Shown piece after piece: positions 12,337 to 23,700 of a DNA stretch of 64,000 nt (position 1 is its first letter; each line of letters opens with the position of its first letter). A model generated the notes under the pieces. That model ran no database searches and was not told the DNA's origin. It saw nothing but the letters and a program-made list of their open reading frames with translations. The position numbers and the translations under genes are program-made. Source of the DNA: Ailanthus altissimus. Lineage: Eukaryota > Streptophyta > Magnoliopsida > Sapindales > Simaroubaceae. The DNA lies in NCBI GenBank assembly GCA_946807835.1, contig OX327697.1, forward strand, positions 1,565,001-1,629,000, written 5' to 3'.

Positions 12337-13955
12337 GAATTAGATCTATTAGAATCTTGATTGCGTTAGCAACAATTCATGATTTACATATATATTAAAT
12401 GAATATTAAAACTGTCTTTTTAAATGGAGATTTAAAAAAAACAATTTATATGAAAAAACTAAAAGATTGTAAAGTACCGGTACAAAGTATAAAGTATGTA
12501 AAGTTGTAAAATTATTATATGGCTTAAAACAAACGCCTAAATAGTAACATGAAAAATTTAACAATGTTCTATTATCAATAGTTTCATAATTAATAATTCA
12601 GACCGTTGTGTGTACTTTAAAATTTTTTATACTAAAAATTATGTCATCATATATCTTTATGTGGATGACATGCTTAAATTTAGTCCTAGTATAGATGTGA
12701 TAAATGAAACTATCAAATTTTTATCAACTAAGTTTAATATAAAAGATATGGAAGAAACGGATATAATTCTTTGGATCAAGATATTGACAACATCTAATGG
12801 TCTCATCTTATCCCAAGAATACTACATGGATAAGTTCTTGAAGAGGTTTAGGTACTTTGTATATAAACTGGTGGCAACACCTTATAATTCTAGTACTAAA
12901 TTTTATAAGAAAATTGAACATAATGATAATAAAATCCATGATACTCAAATAATTGGTAGTCTCATGTATTTAATAAATAATACTAGTCTTGATTCTGCAT
13001 ATGTTATAAGAAGACTAAGTAGATACACTCATAATCTAGGCAAAGAGCATTAGTGTCCCTTAGATAGACTTTGTAAACTATTTGATAGGCACTAAGAATT
13101 ATGGCTCACATATAGTAGTTCACAACTTGTGTTAGAAGGTTATTGTGATGCAAATTAGATTTCTAAATATAATAAAATTAAGTTTACTACTGAATTTGTG
13201 TTCATCTTGGGTGAAGGTACTGTGTGTTAGAAATTCAGTAATCAGACATTCATAGCTCGATCTAATATAGAGTCGGAGTTGATAGATTTAAAAAATGTTT
13301 GTTTTAAAGCTAAGTGGTTGAGAGTACTCATAACTAATCTTTTCATTAATCTCTTCCTCCTACATCAAATTCTATTTATTGTGATTGTCTAACTGTAATA
13401 GCTAGAGCAAAGAGTAAACTATATAATAGAACAAAATAGACATATACATCTAAGAGATTGTATAATTAAGCAGCTACTAGAATATGAGACGATGAGCCTA
13501 GATTTTATAAGATCAGAGTTGAATTTAGTCGATCTTTTGATAAAATTACTAAATAAGATATTAGTGAAACATACGTCGAGGGGGATAGAACTTCTGCCTA
13601 TAGTATAAGGTAAGAGTGATGGTAACTCCACCTATGTGAATAGAGATCCCTGAAGTTAGGCTCATAAAAATAAGAACAAGTCACTTGTTATTTTGTTGTA
13701 CTATTGATTATATACTATGAGTCTCTCTTTAAGGTTAGGTAGTACATCTACAATAGAAAAGAATGAGTGACATACTCTTAATGAACTCTATAATCCATTT
13801 TTGTATAATGATGTGTTACACTGCAAAACACATTTGATGGAGTGTCACCTATGTGAGTGTAAAATAGGATTAGTTTTTATAAGAGCTAGTCAAACATCTA
13901 TAAAGCACTCATGAAACTAGGATGACACAGGAATTAGGTTGGTTACTACGAGCCA
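12337..13955 (+). mobile_element. Ty1/copia fragment inserted in the array
   Basis: Unit homology stops near 12,337 and resumes near 13,955 ('aaattaaattagaagaggca', also seen at about 44,327 in unit C). Unit C has no insertion at the corresponding place near 46,085. The segment holds the RT-RNase H end of a copia polyprotein followed by about 300 bases of non-coding 3' sequence. I see no LTRs, gag, protease or integrase. The sequence differs clearly from the two larger copia elements in the window, so it is another lineage. Confidence 0.8.
12340..13625 (+). pseudogene. Copia reverse transcriptase / RNase H, decayed
   Basis: The remnant begins within the RT palm: a 'TVFLNGDLKKTIYM' stretch matches the copia region before the catalytic box. 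The longest open piece (12,610-13,053, 147 codons) contains YLYVDDML, the RT catalytic YVDD box. Next comes a stretch like the conserved 'GSLMY...SRYTHN..KEH' connection to RNase H. After the stop at 13,051-13,053 the RNase H part continues through several stops and frame changes (e.g. 'RSNIESELIDL', then 'IIKQLLEYETMSLDFIRSELNLVDLLIK' region near 13,460-13,560). It cannot make a working enzyme. Family assignment is firm; the lineage within copia is not. Confidence 0.85.
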
Positions 13956-15150
13956 AATTAAATTAGAAGAGGCACACATACACACACTAATATATATATA
14001 TATATATATATATGAAATTATCACTTTAGTTCTTATATTTTATTGAATGATTCTTTAGATTCTTAACATTTTAAAAATTATTAATTACGTCTTTCAAATA
14101 CAAAAATTATTATATTTCAAGAATTGAAATAGTAGTAAAAAATATGTTTTAAGAATAAAAATAACACAAAAAGGTTTCTAAAATATGTAATAATAATTTT
14201 TAAAATATTAAATATCAAGCGAGTAATTTAACAAAAATACAAAAATTGACCTATTAACTTTCCCATATATATAGTAAAATGACTCAATTTTTTGTATGCA
14301 TAGTCAAAGTTTTGCTCAAGTAATAAACGTGAAATAGTCAAATCAATGTTGGGTTTGTGACAATTTTGTCAACAAAGATAATAGCAATTTATGGAATTGC
14401 TTTTTCAGGTGTCAAATAATGCTAAGGAACAAGTAAACGCTTTCTTTTAGGCATAGAAGTGGTCCAATATATGTATAAAGTTACTTCTTAGCATTATCAT
14501 TTAGTTACTACATTTTATAATGTAAGAAAATTGATAATTTAGTTTTACAGTTTTTTTTTAAAAAAAAATACTTAAGTTAGTCTATTTAAAAAAAAAATTG
14601 ATCATTTTTTAAGATGAAAACAATAATAAAAAATCATATCATTAGGTTTTTTTTTTTTTAAAATGAGGACTTAATGGATAATTAAAAAAAAATCAATGTA
14701 TAAAATGTCAATTCTCCTAAAATATATAGTTGTACCGCAATTATAAGAAGAAAAAAAAGAGTGAATTTTTGTATACTTTTAACTACTGTTTGAAATTCTT
14801 TGATATTTATACTTGAAGAGATGACACGATAAATTATCATGTGCTTCATGTTGCCCTATTTAGAGAGTACATTCATTTCTCCTTCGATTGTGCATCTGCA
14901 AATCTACAACATATTATATGACAAGAGCAAAGCACATGGTGCTTTTAGTCAACTTTTGGCTCATTTTTGCTTATGTTTATGCCTATTTATTTGTTCTTTG
15001 ATTTTACCATCAGTTGTCAACCGAAAAATATGCATATTAATATAAATTGTTTTAGTAAAAAATGGGTTAATATTGGAGGCTATGTATTAAAGGAGAACAA
15101 ACATGTCTATAATAGCAGGAAAACATGTTTGGTATATTATGTGGGTTTTA
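13955..15150 (+). repeat. Lone unit-end fragment (Y segment only)
   Basis: Aligns with 10,660-12,330 (end of A), 44,330-46,090 (end of C) and, most closely by eye, with 50,770-51,700 (end of D). It lies directly before unit B. I read it as the surviving end of an additional unit whose remainder was deleted. It starts with a (TA)n run (13,990-14,012). Confidence 0.6.
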
Positions 15151-15239
15151 TTGATGATGTTACAAAATCTTTCTATTTTTACTCTAACGAGGTTGGAGTT
15201 AGAGATGATAAAATGATCCACAAATATAATTATTGTTAA
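14967..15239 (+). other. Open frame of 90 codons, possible decayed coding remnant
   Basis: The frame reads through the end fragment into unit B. A related stretch is at about 46,010-46,200 in C/D, where the same frame is broken by stops but phrases such as KENKHV, SRK and FYFYSN survive. I recognise no family. It could be a worn exon, or chance openness in duplicated DNA. No promoter or start is supported. Confidence 0.2.
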
Positions 15240-16773
15240 CATGTGATTTTATTAAAAAGAATTTTATAAGGCTCTATACTGGTTTAATATACAATGTTCA
15301 AATCTATAATAGATTTGAGTTTGGAATGGATGTAGGTTAAGATAAAAATATTGTATAAATATTTGTAATCGGTATCTGAAAAATTATACTTTTTATTTTT
15401 TTTTTAAAAAGAGACCAAAAATTATTGTTTTGGATAGTAAAATTGCTAAAACAAAGTCGTATGATTAAAAAAACCTAAATTTATATTTAAAAATGTGTTG
15501 GATAGGAGTTTTATTGCTGACTTATTTTTTTATTTTTTGAGATGATGTTGTATATTAATTTAAACTAGTATTATTATTATTTTATATTTTGCAATGATTC
15601 AAAATTAAAATTACAATATAATGTTATTTGACATATCTTATAAAATTGCATTGGAACTAATAATTTAAAAATCTGTTTAAAATATATGAATAGCCATTGT
15701 GAATTTGGTAAGTGTTACATATTTATTTGAGCGAATTTGGTGATAATAGTTTAAATTTATAATAAATTTAGAAATGATATGATATTATATTTTTGAAGTG
15801 AATACCTTACAAGTTTAAAGATATTTTTCTCAACTCGATCTGCCATACTTACTCAAGAGAAATTGTATAAATCAAAATTAATTTTAAAATATTATAATAG
15901 CTAATTTTATTTATAAAATAATCTATTTCAAAGAGTTAAGTGGTAAATTAACACTTATTTATTTGAGCGAATTTGATGACACTATAGGATTTATAAAAAT
16001 AAAAAACTAAAACTAAAAATATACTTGAAAAATTAACTAAATAACTCTTCTTTCAAGAAAAATTAACTAATAATTCAAATAATATAAAATGATAAGTCAA
16101 ATAAATTCAAACAAGACTCTTTTCTTATTTTAAAAAAATTAATTCTATTAGCATTATTTTGACTCAACTTAAACTCAACACCTCGACAATCCACAATTAA
16201 ATAAACAACTCTTCTAAACAATTGGTAAAACTTCAACTTGACACGAACCAACGCTTCAATAATTAAAATATTGACATGAGCTAGTGAGTTAGAGGATAGA
16301 TGACAAAAAATATTTATAATTAAATGACTAAAATACACCCAAAAAAAATTATGGAGCCTTCCGGCCCTTGTTTAAAGTTTAAACTACCAACATTCATATC
16401 AACAATAAGAAAAATATATTAAAATTTGAAAATAATGAATCAATTATTAAATATATACGAGTTCATTTGAACATCAAGGTGGTGTGGCTGATTATGGAAT
16501 GGAAGTATATAAATGTTTGATAAATAATTAGTTGATTTCCAATAGACTTTTAATTAAAATTAGTGAAAATAGTGATTATTAAATACTTTAATTGTTTTTC
16601 TTTTAAAATTACAAAAAAAAAATTGCATTTTTATATCAAAGGAATCTATGATATTAAAGAATTGTTATGACAAAAATTTCCGAAAGAAGATGATTCAATA
16701 CTAATAATAAATATTTATTTTTTAAGATTACAATATCGAAATTCACGGCAATAGAGGGGAGAAATGGAATTTG
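15150..16773 (+). repeat. Array unit B, left part
   Basis: Aligns with 46,090-47,900 of unit D (minus D's copia solo LTR) and more distantly with 2,200-4,316 of A. Unit B contains the uninterrupted site TGAAG at 15,794-15,798 where D carries a solo LTR. It lacks sequence relative to A between about 15,980 and 16,260. No gene seen. Confidence 0.65.
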
Positions 16774-19545
16774 TGTAATATCCAATCACTATTAGTAGTG
16801 TTGGCATATCGATTTCGGTATAGAACAATAAAGACGCTATAGGATTACCTAATTTTAATCTTATTAAAAATATTTTTTTTATGATGCGCGTGAGAGATAT
16901 TAAACCTAATTTAGTAATTTTACACTCGGTTGAAGCATTGGACAACCCTAGAATATTTTTAGAATTTTTCTCTATTGACTTGGAAAAGAAAATTTTAATT
17001 TACTACATGAATTTCTATTTAAGGGTTATGTATGGAACAAACCTTTGTTGAGAAACACAATCCATATATTAGAGAATGGACCAATTAGAAACAATCTCAT
17101 GGATTGTCAAGTTGAGAATTCTAGTTAGTTCATTGAACTATTCTAACTAGATGGTTACAAATGAACTAATTACATACTTAGTTTCCAACCAATGACAAAT
17201 TAGAAATTTAGAGTAAGTTGATAGGCAAATTGGTCTTTTAAGGGAGTATTATATATATGGTAGAAGTGTGTAGAAATTTCAATTGATCAAAAGCATAACA
17301 CATAAAGTAAAAATTCATGCAAGAAGAGTGGTGCTGCTACAGTAACATTTCAAGTTTTATTTCTTCATGATTTTTCATGTTTAATCAAGTTATAAGAAGG
17401 TCAAGTATAAGTTCTTAAGCTCAATTGAAGCCTCTATTAGTGAAAATCTAAGAAAAAGAGGTAAGAAAAACATTATTTTATGAGATTGATATGTGAACTT
17501 TCAAAATTGTTTCAATTGATGTTCTTGTGTGTATTCTTAATTTAGATTGAGTTGAATTCTAGTGTGGAACTTGAAGGAGTCATCAAATTGAAGAAATTGG
17601 TAAGGTAATGGTTTTGGGTGATTTGGATGTAGAGACTTCAATTGGTTGTAATTAAGGCATTAGAATGAAATTGGGTTGATTTTGATGCAATTGGAACAAG
17701 AAATTGAGAAAAGAAATATGTTGAAACATAGGGTAAAATTCTACCACTTTAGAGAAGTTAGGGATTGAGTTGTGTTTTGGTTGAGTTGTTGTATATAGAT
17801 GGTGCCTCATGTATATTGAATGTATGTGGTTGATGGAAAAATAAAAAATGAAGAGAATGAGACATAATTGTTCATTTTGAAAAGGTGAAGGGCACTTATG
17901 TCCAACCAAGTTATAAGGCATTTAATAATTTGCAGGGCTACAGATGATGAGTTAGATTAGATTAAATGACTCCATATATAAAAATCGAAAAGTAATATCC
18001 ATCCGGGCTTTGTATGCCGATTATGGCGTTTAGTAGTTAAATGAGATTCTAGCATTTGAATTAGTTCTAAATGTCATTTACGGCGCGTAGGTGAAGAAAA
18101 CTGAGACCGGTAACGGGAGCAGAAATTCAGAGTGAAATTGAGTTCAGAGCAGTTGTAAGTGAAAATCTTTCATTTCTTTTATCTTTCGTTTATTATGTTT
18201 CCGCATAATAAAAATGTATGTTTTATATGCTTTTAATGCATAAACATGAGTTATAATCTTGATATATCCATATATATGCTTTTACATGTTTGGTTTAATA
18301 AATAGTTTTAAAATTTCTGCATCCGTTTTGAAGGTCATTGGTACCCTCAAATTATAATCGTGGTGATTGTATTAGACCTAGTTGGTATATCTCGTACACA
18401 TGGGCAGGTTTTGGGGGTGGGTCACTAACTCCGGGAAGTCGGGATGTCGAGTCATGTGAGTCGCTCTATGTGTATGGGGTATTGTCTCGCTATATGTATA
18501 CGATGTAGGATTCTGCTGCATAGCCAATGAGATGTCTTGAGATGTCACTATGGGTGTTGCTAGTTGAGGTGCCTCGTGACCTACTCACGTGTGTGGTGCT
18601 AGTTAAGTTGTTGCGTGAGTATAGAGTTTTAGGGTTACCATTGGCACAATTTAGAAAGAAAATGGCCGAGCGAGGGCTTTAATAGTTTTCGATCTACCGG
18701 TTGCATATTATGCATTTATATGCACATACTAGTTATTATGTTGTAATGATTTTGGATATTATTTTTTGAAGATGTAAATAAAACCCGTTCGGCAAGATTT
18801 TATCGGAATATGATGTTAAAAATCGTTTTACAGTCTTATACTAGTTTTAGAAGCATGATTTATATATGTTATTTAGAATTTAATATCTATGTAGAATGTT
18901 ATTTTATTTGAAATCTTAAATGCACTCACTGAGCTCTTTTAGCTCACTCGTTTTGTATTTTATGTTTTCTAAACCCCCTTCCCAGGTGTAGGTCACGGTA
19001 CGCCAGCTGCTGATTCTCCTATTACTGATCAGTGGACCAAATCTAAAGATCATTTTGTAAATGTAAATGTGCTAAATAGCACATTTTTTGCTTTCTGCAT
19101 AGTAATTATAGGGATGTGTATTTGTATATATGTTTTGAACCAACAAAAAAAGATTTCGATATTATGATGATCGTTTTTACTTTTGATGAGTATGCTCGTT
19201 TTGTGATTTAAATAAAATTATTGAGTTGAGTTGGAGTGATTTTGGAAAGAATCGGAGGTTCTATTTGATAGTATTAAGAAGTGGTTAGAAATAAAAGTGA
19301 AATTTCTTTACAGGTTTTGTATTGAATTTTCATAAAAACAGGGGAAACTCTGCCCGTTTTCTTTTAAATTTAAGATGTGATTTTTGTGTATATTTCAAGA
19401 TTTTTTTAGTAATAATAAGAATTAAAAAAGGGTTCGCATCGCAAAATTTCTCAACTTACCCAGTTAAATTCTAAAGAACTTCCGTTGAGATATCCAGTAG
19501 GGCTGCTAGGACTTACAGTAGAGGGTCTCGAGGTGGGTTTTATTA
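16774..19545. mobile_element. Solo LTR, Gypsy (chromovirus/Tekay-like)
   Basis: A 2,772-bp block begins TGTAATATCC and ends near GGGTTTTATTA. It is flanked by ATTTG (16,769-16,773) and ATTTA (19,546-19,550), a 5-bp target-site duplication with one change. Units A (4,316-4,320) and D (47,958-47,962) keep the empty site. Inside are a TATA box, a 'gagctcttttagctcactcg' phrase and 'caggtgtaggtcacgg', which I associate with large chromovirus LTRs. No internal coding region is present, so it is a solo LTR left by recombination. Lineage is inferred from these phrases only. The 89-codon frame on the minus strand (17,652-17,921) is not a gene. Confidence 0.7.
17248..17258 (+). promoter_or_regulatory. 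TATA box of the Gypsy-like LTR
   Basis: A 'tattatatatatgg' sequence in a moderately GC-balanced context, followed within 250 bases by a splice-donor-like 'gaggtaag' (about 17,459-17,466). Placement is as expected for an LTR promoter reading rightward. Confidence 0.4.
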
Positions 19546-20125
19546 ATTTATTATAATATATTATCATGTGATGATTGAATTTTGTAGTGTTAATTTGCAT
19601 ATAATAGAAGGATCTAAGAACTTGATCAACTTTAATAGTTTGCATATAATGATGTCAAAACCGAAAATTAATTTAATTGAGCATCATTAATTCTATTTGT
19701 TTATTTAATTATTAATTAGAAATTAATTTAGAGAGCAAATATGTATTTAATTTGGTGCAACTTGGTAAAAGGGTTCTTGATTTGTGTGAAGATGTTGTGA
19801 CTTTGCATCACTTGCAACATCAAACCCTATCAAAAGAAATTTGTTTTGAAGCAAGAAATCTTCTATCGTGAAAATATAATTAATTGACAAATATCTAAAA
19901 AGTCATATCCTAATTTGATTTGATTTGATTTTTAATTATTTTTATTAGTGGATTTTAACAATGTAATTAGAAATACTGTGGGTGAATTTAGGATAAATTT
20001 AATAAGTTTAATATATAAAATAAAAACTTGGAATGAATTCAGAATGGATATAAGTTTGACAAACAATTTTATTTTTATTACTCTACCATAAATTTTTTTT
20101 ATAAAATCTTTTTTATTAACACAGT
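19546..20125 (+). repeat. Array unit B, middle part
   Basis: Resumes unit sequence after the solo LTR. It aligns with 4,321-4,860 of A and 47,960-48,480 of D. Its right edge is copia element 1. Confidence 0.65.
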
Positions 20126-20736
20126 TGTGAAAATATTGATTACAAATCATTGGTATATGATTTGGAGAACAAGTCAAGTGCGTAAGGTGCACAAAAATTG
20201 AAGACAAACGTGAAAGGAGGCGAAAGACGAAGGGAACAATGGCCAGGCGACGAGCACCGCAGCGTTCAGACGGGTGCATCAGCACCGCGGCAATGAGAGA
20301 CTAGCGCTGGAGACATGAACAGTATCCCGAAATAAGAAAACTTCCTTATTTCGTCTCCCACTTACTTCAGGACACTCTAAAATGACTCTCACACGTTTAG
20401 GGTAAATCTAGGATGTCCTAAAGGCTATCAATTGGCTTGTAAATGGTATCTAAGTGATCATCAACAATCTTTGTGGTTTTTATGAGAGAAAATCCCTAGA
20501 GTGTAATGGAGAGTTTTCTTTGTGATTTTTCTTGTAAAAGGCATATTTCGTGAGTGCCTTGTGATTCATAATAAGAGTTGAGTGTGATCTTAATCCGCCG
20601 TGGATGTAGGCAAGTTGCCAAACCACGTGATTTTTGTGTGTTTTTTTTTCCACCCTTTCTCTCTTTATTCCTCAATTACTTATTCTGCATATATTACTTG
20701 GGTGATTTTGCTTGTTTGTGTGCCTTCACTTCAACA
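20126..20736 (+). repeat. 5' LTR of copia element 1
   Basis: Starts TGTGAAAATATTG and ends TTCAACA, three bases before the primer site. It matches 24,819-25,280. A GC-rich stretch with GCGCC-type words lies at about 20,240-20,310. Where the other copies have TATATAAAG, this LTR reads 'aaaggctatcaattgg', so the TATA box is deleted. Confidence 0.9.
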
Positions 20737-20739
20737 AAC

Positions 20740-20751
20740 TGGTATCAGAGC
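20740..20751 (+). promoter_or_regulatory. Primer-binding site (initiator tRNA-Met)
   Basis: TGGTATCAGAGC, the standard plant copia primer site complementary to the 3' end of initiator tRNA-Met, three bases after the 5' LTR. Confidence 0.95.
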
Positions 20752-20767
20752 TTGGTTCTAAACAAGT

Positions 20768-23700
20768 ATGGCCACACCCAAGTATGAGGTAGAGAAATTC
20801 AACGGTACGAATATCTTCAATCTGTGGAAGATGAAGGTTAAGGCGTTGTTGGTGAGCTAAAGGCTTGGTTCAGCATTAGAGGAGACTGCAGCTCCATCTA
20901 GTGATGAAGAAAAGACGCTAGAGTCATCTAAAGCTGAAGCAGAAAGAAGGGACATTCAAGAAAGAGCTCATAGCACAATCGTTCTGTCATTGAGCGATGA
21001 AGTACTAAGGGAAGTAGCAGGTGAGACAATGGCAATAGGTCTTTGGAAGAAGTTTAACTCTCTTTATAAGGAAATCATTTGGCAACAGATTACATATAAA
21101 GAAAAAGTTGTATTCGCTGTCCATGTCAGAGGGGATGTCAATGAAAGATCATATAGAATCCTTCAATAAGATCATCATTGATCTTAAGTCTATCAACATC
21201 AAGATAGAAGATGAAGATAGAGCAATTATCCTGCTGAGTTCACACCCCAAGAGTTATGAGAGCTTTGTTGATATGTTATTCTACGACAGAGAGAGTTTAA
21301 TGACGAGTGATGTTAAATCATCATTCAACTCAAAGTTATTAGGAAAGTAGATTGAGGGCAATGCAGAAAGTTTATCGGTAAGAGGAATGCCCTCAAATAG
21401 AGATGGGAAGGAAAAAAGCTCAAGATCGAAGTTTAGGACTCCTAGGAAGTGTTATTACTACAAGAAAGATGGGCACTTCATAAAGGACTATCCGAAGAAG
21501 AGAGCACAAGACAAGAAGAAAGCGGATGCTGCGCTAGCCTATGATGATAGTTTTGACAGCGCAGAAACACTCGTCACTACTGATGGTAAGAACTCTGAAC
21601 AATGGGTTCTTGATTCTGGTTGCACTTTTCACATGTGCCCGCACAAGTCTTGGTTTACTAATTTTCAGCCTATTAGTGGTAGTAAGGTCCTAATAGATAA
21701 TGACGTTGCATGTCAAATGATGGGAATCGGTAGTGTTAAACTTAGGGTACATGATGAGCGAGTGAGAAAGTTGACAGATGTTAGGTATGTTCCTGACTTG
21801 AAGAGAAACATGATCTCACTAGGAACTCTAGACGAGAATGAGTGTTTCATCTGGATCGACGGAGGGATTTTAAGAGTTCTGAAGGGTTTCATGGTGGTAA
21901 TGAGATGCGAGAAGTGCAAAGGTGTTTATATGCTTAAGGGTAAAGTCGTGAGTGGTTCTACACTATTCTCTGTAGATGATGAGAGTATGAAAACAAAGTT
22001 GTGGCATCTTAGACTGGCACACCTAAGCGAGAAAAACCTAAAGGAGTTATTTAGTCAAAAGGCATTTTGGTGAGAATAAGTTCCAACCCTTTGGAGTTTT
22101 GTGAGCATTGTGTACTTGAGAAAGCACATAGGGTGAGGTTTAGTACCGACGAACACAAGACTAAGGGGACTTTTGACTACATACACTCGGATCTTTGGAG
22201 ACCAGCTCAGACAGCTACTCGTGGTGGTGTTAGGTATTTTCTCAGTTTAATTGATGACTATTCAAGGAAGGTGTGGATCTATGTGTTGAAGAGTAAGGAT
22301 CAAGCGCTTGAAGTATTTAAGACTTGGAAGACTCTTGTTGAGAATCAAACTGGCAAAAGGGTGAAGAGGTTGAAAACTGACAATGACCTTGAATTTTGCA
22401 ACAGAGAGTTTGATGAGTTTTGTATCAAGCATGGAATTGTAAGGCATAGAACAGTAAGATCAACACCACACTAGAATGGCATAGCTGAGAGAATGAACAG
22501 GACTCTACTTGAAAGGGTTAGATACATGCTTACCAATGCAAAGATGTCCAAAATATTTTGGGGAGAAGCTGTAGTAACTGCAGCTTACTTGATTAATAGA
22601 AGTCTCTCCTCAGCAATTGACTTCAAGATGCCAGAAGAGAAATGGTCTGGCAATTCTCCGAAGCATGATCACCTCAGAATATTTGGTTGTCCTACCTTTG
22701 TACATGTTAAGGAGGGGAAGTTGGAACCTAGAGCTATCAAAGGGGTATTCATAGGATATCTCGAAGAAGTAAAATGATACAATGTGTAGTGTAAAGACTT
22801 GACACCACCAAGGAGTATCATAAGCCGTGACGTGATGTTCGATGAGATGACGATGCTAAAAACCTCCCAAGAAGATGAGAAAGAAAAACCTGTACCCAAG
22901 GAAGATTCAGCACCTGAGTCAATAGAAGTTAAAGTGGAGCCTGAAAGTGGATCTGATATGCCCCCAGATCAACAATTCAACGAGGAGATCCTTGGAGATG
23001 AACCAAGGACATTGGCGAGTTTCTCCAAGTCCACTCAAAGAAAGACTAGGACTCATAAGATGGAACTTGAAGAGTACAAGTTAGCCAGAGACATGCTAAG
23101 CAGAACGATTAACCCACCAGTCAGGTATGCACAAACAGATTTAGTTAGTCATGCTTTTAATTCTGCTTACACTCTTGAGTATGATGAGCCTATGACATAT
23201 GGTGAGGCTATGAAGAGTGAAAATAAGAAAAAATGGCAGCAGACCATGGAAGAAGAAATTAGTTCTCTTAGGAAGAATAATACCTGAAAGTTGGTGGAGA
23301 TACCTCAAAAGAAGCTAGTCGGGTGCAAGTGGGTGTATAAGGTGAAGGAGGGGATACCGAGGATTGAGCTTACAAGATTCAAGGCTAGGTTAGTAGCACA
23401 AGATTTTACTCAGAGAGAGGGAGTCGATTTTCATGAGATATTCTCTCCAGTTGTCAAGCACACATCTATTAGAATTTTGTTAGCCATGTGTGCAAACCTT
23501 GATTTACATATAGAGCAGATGGATGTAAAGACAGCTTTTCTATATGGAGTGCTTGAAGCGACGATATACATGGCACAACCGCAAGGGTTCGAGGAGCTCG
23601 AAAAAGAAAATCATGCTTGTTTGCTAAAGAAGTCATAATACGGATTAAAGCAATCACCTAAATAGTGGTATAAGAGTATTGATGAGTTTATGATGACTTG

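Larger units (their letters stand above)
2140..12337 (+). repeat. Array unit A (long non-coding direct-repeat unit)
   Basis: Most complete uninterrupted unit of the array. It aligns by eye, in order and direct orientation, with unit C once C's two insertions are removed: 2,200-3,158 with 28,720-29,624; 3,159-5,347 with 32,339-34,425; 5,353-9,100 with 39,503-43,320; 9,790-12,337 with 43,376-46,090. Parts also align with units B and D. It keeps empty target sites for three insertions found elsewhere: ATAAA at 3,154-3,158, ATTTG at 4,316-4,320 and CTTAT at 5,348-5,352. I find no gene in it: the longest frames are short, unrelated between units and of biased AT-rich composition. The direction '+' is arbitrary. 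Unit edges are approximate. Confidence 0.75.

Noticed and set aside
17652..17921. 89-codon minus-strand frame
   Set aside because: Inside the Gypsy-like solo LTR; no protein likeness.
20395..20405. 'tttaggg' telomere-like words in copia LTRs
   Set aside because: Single copies within the LTR, not tandem telomere repeats.
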